A stretch of DNA of 64,000 nucleotides from Syngnathus acus. Lineage: Eukaryota > Chordata > Actinopteri > Syngnathiformes > Syngnathidae. The first letter of the stretch is position 1; each line of letters opens with the position of its first letter. Under the pieces are notes generated by a model. That model saw only the letters and a list, made by a program, of their open reading frames with translations, did not search any database and was not told where the DNA came from. The stretch covers positions 11,364,491-11,428,490 of the forward strand of contig NC_051092.1 of NCBI RefSeq assembly GCF_901709675.1, given 5' to 3'. Positions 1 to 35,066 of this stretch are shown piece after piece. Both the position numbers and the translations under genes were made by a program.

Positions 1-1449
1 GATTCCCTTGAATAAATCAAGCTTCAATAAAATATTCCCTGTACAATAACATTTACAAATACAAACAAAAACTTGCATCATACCATCAAAACATGAAAAG
101 CTATTACTCTAATAAGGCAAGGACACTTCAGAGGCTGTGTTAGGCAGTCATTGGTTCATTAAAGCAAGAACTACTGCATGCTATTATACATGTGTAATGC
201 TGTATGTATGAATATCTCTTCAAACATTTTTTGGACTTCTTTGCATTTTTATAAACGTCCGATAAAGAAACAAACATTGTTTCAAACAAAGTAAAAACGT
301 ATGTTTCCAAATGTCTGATTTGGGAAAAAACAACAAATATAAAACAGTACAATTTTATAGATGGCTAATTTCCTAATTCAAAAGACATTACAATTTCTTT
401 TGGGGGGGGGGGGGGTAAACTTGTATGGCAAGGCTTTGTATGCGTTTCTTGGGTATTTTTGTGTATCTGTAAAACCTGTACCTTATTTTGTTATATTGTG
501 TATTGTTTGTCGTGATTGTCAGTTTTAATGCAGTGGTTGTGATGCTGTATTACACCCAGTGTTTATTTAGTTTTATTTGCCATTTAGTGTTGAGTATAGT
601 TGTCAAAATATTAGAAATGTCTTGCGTCAGAGCATGAAAGTTCTAATCTACAGCGCTGCCAACTCCAACCACAACCATTATTCGAATAAACCTGATGTTA
701 TTGTAGCTGAGCGAAGGTGAATTTTGAGGTGCAGCGCTTGTACGTGTAACCAACATTGTGAGAGAAATCAGTAATAATTGTATTATAGTGTGGCCTTATT
801 TTTAGTCATGCTTTAAAAATAGTAAGACAGGAGAAGAAAAAACGATCAAGCATGCTGTCTGTGGCAGGCATAAGTTCCAAAAATACAAGAGCCTGTTGAA
901 AAGGTAGCGCCTCAGCATTTTGTGACGTTGTTGCTCCATCCACACATGGCTGTCATTCAATTAGTTTTACATATCGTATGTTTAATATATTCAAGTTTTG
1001 TTGCCATCGTGTTTTTTTTTGGTCTCATCTGAAGTGTTTTTTTTTTTCTTTCTTTCTTTCAGTGAAGTTGGACAAGAGCAAATTTGGACCTTTGCTCAGA
1101 GGCTGGGCATCTGTAACAGAGCGCTACCTGCTTGTTCCTCACCAGAGAGTCCTTATGCTTGACAGAAGCTGCAGCCTGTGTCTTACAGAATGGGTATTGC
1201 GGATCTAAAGAGTTTTGTTTGCCAACATCAGCACTCTGTGCCCTGCTGTGGTGTTCAAACCTTTTCCAAAAGAACACCACCCATCCACCTCCTCCAATCT
1301 CTGCACTATGTGCATAAAGACGGACTTTAAGATACAAGAAAAGAAAATTTGAGACTTTGAGATCAAATTATACAAAAGCCTTTAGCTGACATGGAAGTCT
1401 CCTTATTTTAATTTTTCAGTTCTTGTCTTCCTTGTACTCTTTGTGTGGG
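1..1449. other. Region upstream of the wnk1 start codon; possible 5' UTR exon
   Basis: No convincing coding sequence is visible. The stretch is AT-rich, with AATAAA strings near its left edge and a run of 14 G at 402-415. A strong splice acceptor (T-rich tract then CAG) ends at 1419, so wnk1 coding exon 1 probably begins at 1420 with a 30-nt leader. The promoter and a non-coding first exon would then lie upstream. Another strong acceptor (long T/C tract then CAG) ends at 1062 and could open a non-coding exon from 1063, but I cannot define its donor with confidence. No CpG-rich promoter is obvious here. Confidence 0.4.
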
Positions 1450-24038
<22,589 letters not shown>

Positions 24039-25457
24039 CCCAGCCCAGTCCAGCTTGAAGCACATGTGCAAGAACGAGCTCTTTGTTTAATTTCAACTGT
24101 CTTTTTTTTTTTTTTTTTTTTTTTTAAACCATTATTACTTGTCGTCCTCTCGGGCAGATTGAAGTCTGCCGGGCCCCGTCGGAGGGAGCGTGCAATACAC
24201 ACATATAAACATAGCGTACACTCGCCCCGCCTATGAGCTGTGAAATTGAGCTGTGATGAGCTGATTGGTCAGCCAAAGATGTCTATTTTCTTGTTGTCGA
24301 GGGCGGCTGTGCACCACGCATAAAAAGTTCAGGATTGACGGCTTTTGGGTGAACTAAAAGGATGTACTTATAATACTGTGGAACCTCTGATGCCACTCTG
24401 AGCGTTATGCCATGATTTTAATTTCTATGCCTTTCTGTCTCCTCCACCGGCCCCTTCCCTCGCCATTGTAGGGCTTCAAATAGAATGTTCAGCGGGAGAA
24501 GAGGCCACTGAACTTGAGTGTCACAGCGTCATCTACAGGTGGCAACAAAAGAAAGTCATACAAGTGGAAATGTATTGGTTTAATGGATTAAAGCTTTGTG
24601 TCAGAGTGTCATTAGCGGGTTGAAACCCAAACTGGAGGTGTCACAGAAAGATATATATCTTTTCTGTGATGAGTCCAATCTCCATCTGGTGTCACAGAAA
24701 GACTTAGGACACAACCTCGGCTTCTAAGAGATCAGCAAGTCGTGCAAAAAGTACTTACGCATTAAAGATTTGACGTCTAGTGTGTTTTAAGTCGACTGCG
24801 AAATTGCAGCACCCGAAAGCCCAACACACCAAACCTTTTGTCGCTAGTGTACCGTACGTTGTCATTCCAAGCCAAAAGTGGGACAGTGAACATGGAGTAA
24901 ATATTGACCTGCTTGTAGGATGAGAGGTTAAGTTGTGGCAGTGTGAGGGAATTGTGTGAGAGCAAGTTGAAAGACTCTGTAAGTTTAGCAGGAGCGTGCC
25001 GATGGTTGGCTATATATAGAAGGTGAAGTCAATGCAATAAATAAGGCGAGAGAAGAAGAGAAGCAACTGCCCCCTTTTGTAACTGTGGCCTTATTCCCTG
25101 AAGACATTTTTGTACATAGATAGTCGGCATATTTATGTCTGGTGTCAATTGTGATTTTGTGTTTTCTACAAAAGGCATCCTGGTGTTGAGCACCGCAAAG
25201 TGGAGGCGATGCTGCTGTAGTCATAATCCGGCTCGGGGGTGTTTTTATTTTGTTGTTGTTTTTGTATTTGTTGGTTTACACTTGAATTAAACAAATCCCA
25301 CATTGGTTCCACGCAACACCACAAAACTCTCACTCAAGTTTGAATAGTTTCGGATCGTGTTAGTTTTCAGACAGCTTTTGAGATAATTAGCCGCTTCGTT
25401 AGTGGGGTTCCCTGCTTTTCTGTGGTCTTTTTTTTTTGTACGCATCTATTTAATAAA
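24039..25457 (+). other. wnk1: wnk1 3' UTR and candidate poly(A) signals
   Basis: This follows the TAG at 24036-24038. It contains poly-T around 24102-24125 and a short imperfect hairpin at 24641-24669 (TCACAGAAA arm). AATAAA hexamers at 25036-25041 and 25452-25457 are candidate ends; the last is followed by GT-rich sequence. From about 25458 to 27127 I see no gene, only AT-rich sequence separating wnk1 from the convergent rad52. Confidence 0.55.
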
Positions 25458-27127
25458 CAGAAATGTTCTTTATGGACCTGTATTCAGCCATCAGATTTTG
25501 ATGTTGTCTCACTGTAATTATTATTAAAGGTTGTTAAACAACATGTAGTTAAAGGAATATTTAAAAAGTGCAATTGCAGGGTTTATATCTCAATGTACTC
25601 TCTCATCCTGCTGTATATTAAGCTCCTCTATCTAAACTTTCCTTGTCCAGTCAAACACCACTTTCTTGCTTTCTATTTTACTGTACATAATCTTATTTTA
25701 ATGTGCGGCTAACGCCCCCACAACCGAGCGTATCAAGACTAGCGAACGCACACGCACTCTTACCCCGGAAAACGTGAGGAACAATTTTGTGCCTTGCATT
25801 CTCACTATTGATAAGTTCTTTGACTAGCTGTTGGAACATATCTTCCTTATCTTTGCTATCCAGCTTAAGGTCCACTTACCAGTGCACTTTGTCCTCACTA
25901 TTAGGACAACCTTGGCCGAAGTAGCAGGCATGCAGGTGTCACAAGTCAAATTCTGTGCACCAAAATGCACACTATTAGTTTTGCTTCACTAGTCACGTGG
26001 TTATCTTACTTGTATACTGAATTATGATCAAATTGTGAAAGGCAGACGTGGAAAAGCTTTTAGTAAGACAAGTCGTACGAGTAATATCTGAATTGTCTTA
26101 CGAGTGCTTAGTGTACTAGTACATGGACCTTTGGGTCTTTTCAAGGATTTGGAATATATGTCAAACCTCCTTCTCCACATCCCATCATCTCCATCTCCTT
26201 ACACAATGTGAACACACTGCAAATAATCTAGAAGTTGGTAAATGTTTTCCTGGTTATTCACTGCTTCTAGTCGACTCATTCTTGTGTGCTTTTGTTTGTT
26301 TTTGTGGATATCTCTTGAAACCATTTCACAGAGGCGCTCCAGCGGCCTGCCCGTAGCTCGGACGACTAGTTAAAACTTCTCTAGAGAAAAAAATAAGTTC
26401 CTGCAATGCAGAATATGCAAAGTTTTATAGGGATGGAGGGTTCATGGAGTTATTTGCATGCCGATGAGGGTTACTGACTTCAGTTTTTTGATATGGGAAT
26501 ACTATCAGGATTGTTTGCCTTTTAGAGTCATCACCACATTGCCCCCCCCCACCCCATTTGCATCCGCCAATGTCACAGGCACAAGTTTAATAGCGGCGTA
26601 AATGACTCAATGTGTTCTCTGCATGCCAGCTTCACTGGTGTCCAATCCGACAGCCACTGTACAGCACAAAAGATCCATAAAGGACCTCGAAAAACAAGAC
26701 ATGAGGCTACTGACACAATTCTGCTCTTTTCGTATTGATTTCCTGTGATTTGGTGTCGGGTTTTTGTGTATGTTTTTCACATTGTATAAAATGTAAAAAA
26801 AAAACAAATTAAAAAAAATCTGTTAAATTGCCTTTCTGGTTTAGTGTAATGTCCTTTTGCATTTACATTTACAACATTTTTGGCAAACTGGCTGTTTAGT
26901 ACACATGACAACTATCCATCTTCATATAACTGGACAATGGAGTAGAGTGGCAAGATGGAAGCCTTATCTTATAAATGAAAACATTTGAGATTTGCTCTCA
27001 AGAAAAAATGTGTAATGGTCTAATAAAAGCAAAGAATTGACCATACTTCTAATCTACAACTGTATGCTTGACGCAGTCATAATACTTATTTCCAATTAAT
27101 CCAGTGAGACAGCATTATGAATGTTAT

Positions 27128-27133
27128 TTTATT
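27128..27133 (-). terminator. rad52: rad52 poly(A) signal
   Basis: AATAAA on the minus strand (TTTATT on plus), 106 bp beyond the rad52 stop codon, is the nearest canonical cleavage signal. Confidence 0.6.
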
Positions 27134-27238
27134 CATCAAAAACGTACAACCTTTTGACATGCAGCAGCAGTGCATCGAAGCACTGACTCATGAATTCAGA
27201 AAAAGCACTAAAATTTGAATGAATGAATGAGGTCTTGA

Positions 27239-30200
27239 TCATGTGTCCAGTCTGCGTTTTTTCATAAACTGCCCTGCTCGGCACGGACTTGAAGTTTTGG
27301 CTTGATGCGTAAGTCTGTCTTGATGCATTCCCGAGTGACCTCTGCCTTGCGACTGCTGTTGCTGCTGCTCGGGGGCTCTCACGGCAGACCTTTGTGGCGT
27401 CTTTCTGCGTGTCTGCATCGTGTGTCTGCTGGGCGTGCTTGGGCAGGACGCCCCCGAGGGGACATCCGGCTCCACTGTTCCATTCAGGCTGAAATTCCAG
27501 AGTTCTAGATCATCTGCGGAGGACGACAGGTTGGACATGATAGATTGCGAGCATACCTGAGCAGGATGATGGCATTGTAATGGACTCACAAAGGCACATA
27601 TAGTATCTAAATTAGGGGTATCCAAAGGTTGCAGCTCATTATTATTATTTGACCGCCGAATATTCTAATAATAATGAGGCCTGAATCAAAAGGAAATGAG
27701 ATAAAGATAACATTCTTAAAAAGAGCACACTTCTTTTTTTACCAGAAAAGAAATGGACAGCTACAATCAGCATCAAATTCTAAAGTCATGAAATAGTATC
27801 ATTTCTGTGTACCGAACCTACATGACTTTCACTAAGACCACACCACACCAGACCAGAATAACTGCTTTTAGCGCTCCTAAATGCACAAGACTGCCACCTG
27901 CAGTTGAAAAAGGGATCTCAGGTGAAACTATTGACGTAAACGGGGACTGAGAGCCTTGTTGTGGAAAACATTCCAGATTTAGGTTTTAAATGCGCCGTGT
28001 TTCAAGCGAACATTTGACTTTTGAGCAAGCTTTAGATAGGCCATCACGCGAGTAAAGATAAAAAAAGCAATCAAAGCAGGTCAACTGACTCAATTACCTC
28101 CTTCTCTGAAGAGGTGTTCCACGTTCTCGGCCTGGTTGTCCTCCTGCTTTTGCCTCTTTGCCTCCATTTCCCTACGGAACTTCTGCTGCAGCTCCTGCTG
28201 CCGCTGTTTACGCAGATGCTTGGGGTCCGTGTGCCACTCTGACGTCGCTAACGTCTGTCTGGGAAAAGCAGCGGTGGGCAATCAGAATGACTGACCTACA
28301 TTAATAACCTAAATCTTCATATTTGCTCCAGGTTTCTTCAAATGTGACATGAGAGATAGATGGGGTTGGCACAGAGGTGGGCTGAGGGTGTTTACCTTGA
28401 GCTTTCGCCCTCGCTTTCAACGTCTTGAGCGTCAGGGGTGTGTGTTTCGGAGTCGCGCTCTCTCTGGTTGCTGACTCGAGGCTCCGGTGGTATGATGGCG
28501 GGCCTCAGTTTGTCCTCTCGCAGCAGGCTACAGAAACGAGCCTTCTCCACGGAGGGCTCGCTTTCTGAGCGCTTGGTCTGGGCCGGGTCCAGAGCGGGCA
28601 GTGGCTACGTGCATGGAAAAAGCTTCTCTAAAGGATACATTCTGTCCATTTGTTTTTGTCATTGCGGGCCAAATCATAGTTGTGGTTTACTTCAGACTTT
28701 GATTATGAAAACGTGTAGGGAATGTCAGGAAAAGCCTGCTCGAGCATCTGAACGATAGATAATAAGAGGCGCTTTAAATAATGGCAGTCGTGTAAAAGCT
28801 ATTTATTGTTTGAATATTTATTAGGCAAGGTCCATCAGCTGACAAGGGCTGCAGCTTTTGAATACTTTGGGAAAGGATACTTTTATCTGATCACTTAATA
28901 GGATGAAAATTGAATCGATTTTATTAAACAAGTCCAATTGTGGTCGCCATACACATACTCTACATTGTGACTTTAATGTCACCACCATATACTGTATAAA
29001 AATTCCCATATGGTGGTTATTGAATAAATGAATGATCCCCAATGTCTCTTACCTGCTTGGGGATCTTGTTAATAGCCTGAAGGTACGCTTTGTCTAGGAT
29101 GCAGTTTCCAAGGGCGTTCCCGAAACACCTAAATCCAAAACAAGAGATAAAAACTAGGACAGCAACTATTGTGTGAAGTTGAATGGTAACATTTCAGTAC
29201 TTGAGCGCTCTCTTCATGCCATCGGTGACAGCCTCCTTTCTTGCTTTCTCCAGGGACAAAGCCTTAGACTTCAGTCCCTCGCTTACTCCGTAGCCCACAT
29301 CTTCATGGAACGCTCCATCCTGGCAGAAAACAAGACACATAAATACAGTATGATGATCGTCACAGGATGAATGACACTTGGCCGGGCCCCTAATCATGAT
29401 GTAGGATTTTTATGTAGCAGACTATGTAGTCAAATGAATAATACATTTGGAGTGTTTTACTATTGAGTTGTTTTAGTGTTCTATAAATTAAGTTAAATAT
29501 TGGAAAAAAAAATACAATAACTTTTTACTTTTAAGTTGAGTGTAAACATTGATTTTCGTATACTGAAGGAGGGATTTATAATAGCAATAATGCCAGCCAG
29601 GTGTACAAAAGATTTGCAGCTGCGGACCTATGTCTATGAATATGGAACAGTAGGTTTCTTTTTCTGGAAACTGCAGTGCTATTCTTCTTGTTTAAAAAAA
29701 GAAAAAAAAGAAACATGTAACAAAGAGGTTGAGTGAGGCACATGGAAGCATTTTAAGTGAGTCAATGTTGTGACGCATTGCTCTCTTTACATCAAAAATA
29801 TTTTGTGACAATGCCATGAATAATGGGATATATCGCTTTTCTAGTGACTCGGTTATTCACTATATTTTAAGATGCATTGTGGGATACACTATACAGGACA
29901 TGGGATAACCTATATTCACTAGATTCAAACTGTACTAAAAATGGCAAACCCACTATATAGGCCACCATAAAGTGAATAGGGTATGATTGCAATTTATTCC
30001 TCACCTTGAGCTGTACTTTGACGAAAGCGCTGACCCCAACGTAATACTTCCCGTTAACCAGGTCCACGAAGTCTACAAAGGCAAACAGGGGGCTGTGTTG
30101 GTTGAGATACAGAGCATGGTGGTTGCCATGGAAACAGATTACTATGGCAACAGAGAAGACAGAGACAGAAGTATCCAGTACCGACGGTCTGCTGCGAGAT

Positions 30201-30755
30201 GGAGTGAGACCACCCGTTATATCCAAACATCTCATTGGCCAGGCTGATTACACGGTGGCCCTCGATGTAGCACACCTTCAACGATAAAATGGTGAAATCT
30301 GCTATAAGCTACTCTTGTTTGCAGGCTATTTAAGGGACTTATTATGCAGGGACATTTTAAAACGCTTAAAGACTTAAAAAGAAAATGCAATCAAACAGTT
30401 CTAAATTATGGAAAAGGGAATGCACAACTCTATTTTAGATTTTTTTTTTATTATTATCTTAAAAACATGCCTTCTGTCCTCCTCCAGCGATTCTGGTACT
30501 GATAAATTCTGGCCCCAGCTTCTGTCGCAGTGCATTGTGGACAGCTTGCTGCTCCTCGGCTGTGTAAGCACGCTAACATGTGTGTGCGTGTGTGTTGGGG
30601 GTAGAAATAAGTGAGAATTAGTTGCATTTCTTTCCATTGTGCAGTGTACACACGTTCATTTTGAAGAGAAACTCTTCTAAATTGTTTCGTCATGTCTTTC
30701 ATACCTGGCCGAAGCGCTTGGGAGACGACATTCTCTCCTCGGAAATGTTGGACAT
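27239..30755 (-). CDS. rad52: DNA repair protein RAD52 (nine coding exons)
   Basis: RAD52 anneals complementary single strands and assists RAD51 loading and single-strand annealing in the nucleus. Exons in transcript order (minus strand): 30705-30755, 30471-30572, 30182-30275, 30005-30072, 29201-29319, 29053-29128, 28396-28604, 28098-28258, 27239-27513. They total 1155 nt, or 384 aa (human 418). The protein starts [17 protein letters not shown]. The annealing domain spans about residues 18-172: [59 protein letters not shown], then [12 protein letters not shown]. The C-terminal half is divergent, with a charged [16 protein letters not shown] helix and a basic KKRRLDT tail. The exon 2 donor is GC rather than GT (30469-30470). 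It converges with wnk1, as in mammals, and is divergent from prr5. The last exon is the least certain boundary. Confidence 0.93.
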
Positions 30756-31945
30756 TTTAAAATCGCGCCGGAGGAAAAGAGAAACGACAAGAATCAGAAG
30801 AGTGAAGCTACAGGTAAATATAACATTTCAAAATTCATGGCGCGGCGTCTTGTTCTGCTCGTCATGGCTTCATCTTTACACGCTTTGAATGCTTCGTTAC
30901 TGCCTCAAGTGGTAGGAAGGCGAAATGCATGACTAACCCAGAGGACGAAGCAGGTGGGAGAGGGGGTTCACAAATGTGTGTGACATCAAGTAACCCAGAA
31001 CTATTGTTATGTCACCGCAGTGACGTGAATTGTATTTTTATTTTATGTCGACATTCCCACTTCCCGCACAGATAACACGTACAGAAATCGGATTTGTGGT
31101 GCGTTCAAGATTTAGGAAAATAAAGCTTTAAACGTGCCACTGAATCAATATGGAGTTATTGTATCAATCTTGCAAAGTTATGACCATTCATAATATTCTT
31201 TATCTTCTCACGTGTGTTCTCTACCAAAATACTGCTACAAATGGGAAATAGGCTTCTCTGAAACCAACAACTCCGCTTTGTCGTTGATCTTTAAAGTATG
31301 TTAAATGTGCGCCTCTCTGATCCAATAAGAGCAGATTAAATGTCACACGACACGCAAACAAGTGCTGCAAACATGAATGCACGGGGCCGTGGATTTCAAT
31401 GTAATTCTAATAATAATTGGAAGCAAAACAGCGAGAGGATTTTTGATCAATAAAAACGAATTATTTCACACATTTCAAAATATGCGCGTGCAGTGACAGA
31501 TGGCTGCATGTGATACTGGAGATTAGGGTCGCGTGTGCATGCGCGCGCGTGTATGGGTGCGCGCGTGTATGGATGCACACGCGCGCGCGTGTATGCGTAC
31601 GCAACTGTTCCTTCTGTTTGTTTCGTCCACGTCTCCTCTCGTAAACCACAGCACTATTCTTCCCCCCTTGCCTAAATAGACACCGCCGCGCGTGCATGTG
31701 GTAGCAGCAGCGGGATCGCGTGTATCTCGTCAAAACAAAGCGAGGGCGCGCGCGCGAGAGCGGTCTGAGGCGCATGCTTCATGAATGAGTCCTCCGCGGT
31801 CTTCCCTATTCTTCCACTACACTATCCGTACCACCGCCACCTCCCCCTCTTCCTCTCCCTCTAAAGGACCACACACCGGACCCATAGCCCGCCCGATGCC
31901 TGACTGGAAGCTCCATACGGTGGATCGAGCCCCGGTGAGCCCCCA
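30756..31945. promoter_or_regulatory. Divergent rad52/prr5 intergenic promoter region
   Basis: About 1.2 kb separates the rad52 start codon from the first prr5 candidate exon. No ORF here looks coding. It holds a purine-rich rad52 leader, an AT-rich middle, and a CpG-dense right third with alternating GCGCGC/GTGTAT tracts at 31533-31605 and GCGCGCGCG near 31745. Bidirectional promoter function is inferred from the geometry; no TATA box is clear. Confidence 0.45.
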
Positions 31946-32028
31946 ATGAGCCCGGACGGAACCGACCTGACATCGGAGCTGTATGCACGCGTCATCTCGA
32001 TTGGGACAAGGCGACAGGATACTGAACG
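31946..32028 (+). CDS. prr5: Candidate alternative first coding exon of prr5
   Basis: An ATG at 31946 opens MSPDGTDLTSELYARVISIG and stays open to a consensus donor (GAACG|GTGAGC) at 32028, leaving two bases. Splicing to an acceptor ending at 35080 (CTATGAG) would restore the prr5 frame, reading on into TLHRLKLMSS. The exon sits in CpG-rich promoter-like sequence. It may equally be a 5' UTR exon. No homology to a known PRR5 N-terminus is recognised. Confidence 0.4.
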
Positions 32029-33243
32029 GTGAGCGTGGCAACTTTAGATTCACTGTAATGCATTTTTTAAATGGATTTGAAGGTGTTTGTGTGTGGGGAA
32101 CACCTTTAAACATTCCTTTTCTTGGATCAACGTGGACTGTTGTTTGCACGCGCGTCAGTCTGATTGGCCATTTTGTGTTGAATAATCACAACGGGCTGGG
32201 TCGCAGACTGCTTGCGCTAGGCCGGGAAAGCAATCTTGTGAGGTGATCGTAAAAATGTTATCGTAAAAAGACAAAGAGGAGAAGGGAACGGGGGTGGAGG
32301 GCTGCAGAAAGTCCCCCCCTCCAGACTGGCGTGGCGTCTCTGCTGGCTTCCAACCCCACCTTTAATTTAAAACATGACAACACGCCCGTGTTATGTTAGG
32401 TGTGGACAGGCATTGAAATAAGAGTGCGTCGTTAGTTTTTGTTTTAAGAAGAAAAAAAAAATCCCAGACTGTTGTTCACACTTCTGATCAGTGGGTGGCG
32501 CGTTTCTATGGAGAGACACCCAAATAAAAGAAGCGTCATGACGACCATAGCCTTAATAGTATCCGGCATAGGGCTGCGTCCTAGTATGGTTTAGTAATAG
32601 ATTAGACAATTCAACTCTACGAATAAACTGTGCTAGTAGACAGCGTCACACACTATAGTAGCCTCAATCCTTATCAAGACAAGTAAATAAAAGCTCAGAT
32701 GGCTCTCCATAATGCATTACCCCTTTTGTACCCATGTTACCTCTTTCTTTTTTTTTTTAGACCGATACCAGTATGATTCGTCAAATCTTGACTTAGTCAT
32801 TGATACCGGTGCCTAGTGCCGATATCACTCATATTTTTCTTACATAAAATTTCCACCCAAAAAACAATGACAAATGATTTTAAATTAAGGAATATATATA
32901 TAAAATATAGCAAATTTCCTTTCAATTTCATGAAATTAATTGCAATTTTCTATTCTTCTAGTTTCTCATTCTAATTCAGATTAGTGAATACGGTACCTTG
33001 AAACTTGTATCTGTTGTAACACAACTTACAACTTGTAACTAATTATCCATTAGCATCCAGTTATCAAACAGGACACACTTTTGTCTCTGTAGTAACATGT
33101 AGCTGCCTTACAAGCCAAATTTGTCCTAGTTGTTACTTGTTGACCTGAACATGGATATCAAGGAGAGGGAACAAGTGCGAAATACCCTCCTTCTTCTCAC
33201 GCTGCACATGCACATACATGCTTTTAGTTTTGGCCAGAGTCTT

Positions 33244-33247
33244 TGTG

Positions 33248-33315
<68 letters not shown>
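33244..33315. repeat. (GT)n microsatellite
   Basis: About 36 GT dinucleotides with one GC interruption lie in the prr5 5' intron. ORFs reading through it on both strands are artefacts of the repeat. Confidence 0.95.
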
Positions 33316-33316
<1 letters not shown>

Positions 33317-33927
33317 TGAGCTGGCAGTGCAAGTTGAGTAAATATTGCAAAACTCTCCCAGTCAATGTGGAAATAACAGACAATATTGGAGCTCAAGACT
33401 GCACACGTACAGTTACTCTTTAAAAACACAGTCGTCCAACTCAAGGCCCACGGGCCATATCCATATGACGCCTACAAAAAAAAAACTCACCACATTTTTC
33501 TCTTCAAATCTTGAATAAAAAATGATAACCAAATGCAGGGGGAATTACATGATATAATGGGATTATTATATATATTATAGAGTATTACAAAATAATTTAA
33601 CTGCTATGCGGCTAAATAAACAGTGCAGCCCAGTTTCTGGACATAATTTTTTGATAAAGTAGGTTATTTGTGAATTGAAGTTATTTTCCATAATATGACT
33701 TCTCCATTACTGTCTTTGAATGTGTTTTATGTTCAAAACAAGCATAATCAGTTGTGTTGTGAAAACTACTGTATTTAACTTTCACCGAATAAAGTAGCTT
33801 AGTAGGTTTGAGAGATCTTTAACAAAATGTGGAGAAGAAAAGAAAGAAATGATCATTTAAAAAATGAATGAAAGAAATGTTCCTGCTCTCGGCATATTTT
33901 GACACATTTATGCTTGTCCCTATGGAG

Positions 33928-34058
33928 ATGCTGGATGGACTCAGGCGGAGGCACGCCTCCCGCTCCTCCCCCCGACCCCTCTCCCTCAACTTCAGCACCT
34001 TCTCGGCGCCTCCCCCGAGCCCGGACTTGGACGCTGGCAATGAGCATCCAATCAGGAG
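33928..34058 (+). CDS. prr5: Second candidate alternative first exon of prr5
   Basis: An ATG at 33928 opens MLDGLRRRHASRSSPRPLSL and a Pro/Ser-rich stretch ending NEHPIR, then a consensus donor (AGGAG|GTGAGC). GC content rises sharply here against an AT-rich surround, as in real exons. The two leftover bases are in the same phase as the exon at 31946-32028, so both join in frame to prr5 at 35081. I do not recognise the peptide. The alternative is an unrelated small gene. Confidence 0.42.
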
Positions 34059-35066
34059 GTGAGCATCTCACGCGTCAAGATTAATGGTCACTAAAGTCGA
34101 GGATTTTGGGTAATCTACTTATCCGTGTGCCGTTAAATCCCGCCGTATCTCTTTACCATCAAGTCGAAACCATTTGAGTTTACACTAGCAGTGCAGTGAA
34201 GGCCCAGTCCAGTGTTGTCAAGTCACAAGTCAATCTAAATAAAGAGAGGGGACCACGACATCCCATATAATCATATTATTGGCTCATTTATCTCATCTGT
34301 ACACAAGTATAACATCATGCAAGATAATCCAATTCAACACAACTTCAACAATCAATAGGTAATGTAACATTTGGGTGTCAATAAAAACTTTTATATGCTG
34401 AATTTAATTGAGCTTTCCCCAAATAGTATTGTACTTTTTCAGTTTGTAATTTCCGATAACATTTACACAAACATCCAGCAAGGCTGTGTGGAGATTTTTG
34501 ACTCATGTATTTTTTAAAAAGTATTTTTAAAAGAAACTTCTGTGTGTATCATGGGTAAATGTGGAATGTAGCCCACACTGCAAACAAGCTTCAAAGTGCT
34601 TTTATAAAAGCATTGCTACCTTGTACATAATCGTCGCTCCTATCGCATGAGTCGTGACAAAGCAGGAGGAGCGCCTTTATTGTATCTTAGCTTCCTCCTG
34701 CTCTTGTTTGTGTTTTCAATGAGCCATGCGAGCTCTCTTCCTCTTCCTCTTCTTCTTCCTCCTCCCAGCTTTACAGTGACAGTTGCTCAGCTGCTGCCTA
34801 CACCGCACTGGCATCTGTGTGCTGCATAAATATTTGTTGGCATCAATGCCAGTATTGTTTGGGAACCCATTTTGCTCCCTCTCTGTTCTCTCCTCCTCTC
34901 TGAGACCTCGGGGCATCGCCCATCCTACTTTCTCATTTCTCATCACTCTGTCCTACTTTTCTTTTGCGTCTTCCTCTCTCGCTGACTTTTCATCTTCTCT
35001 TTCCTCTGCGTCTATTACTGTAAACGTTGCCGAGTGTGTTTTTCTTACTGGTGTCGCCCCTCCTCT

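Noticed and set aside
978-1337. Overlapping ORFs upstream of wnk1 (76-92 aa)
   Set aside because: No homology or conserved motif; they span a poly-T acceptor-like tract, and at best part is a 5' UTR exon.
27514-27550. Extending the rad52 last exon to an upstream CAG acceptor (before GTATGCTCG)
   Set aside because: That acceptor puts the tail out of frame with exon 8; the acceptor ending at 27514 keeps phase and gives DDLELWNF onward to the stop.
29830-29975. CACTATAT-rich stretch resembling a MITE in rad52 intron 4
   Set aside because: Words are suggestive (CACTATATAGG, GGGATACACTATA), but no paired terminal repeats or target duplication could be found.
33126-33444. ORFs on both strands through the GT repeat (poly Val-Cys / His-Thr)
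   Set aside because: Dinucleotide repeats are open in several frames; not coding evidence.
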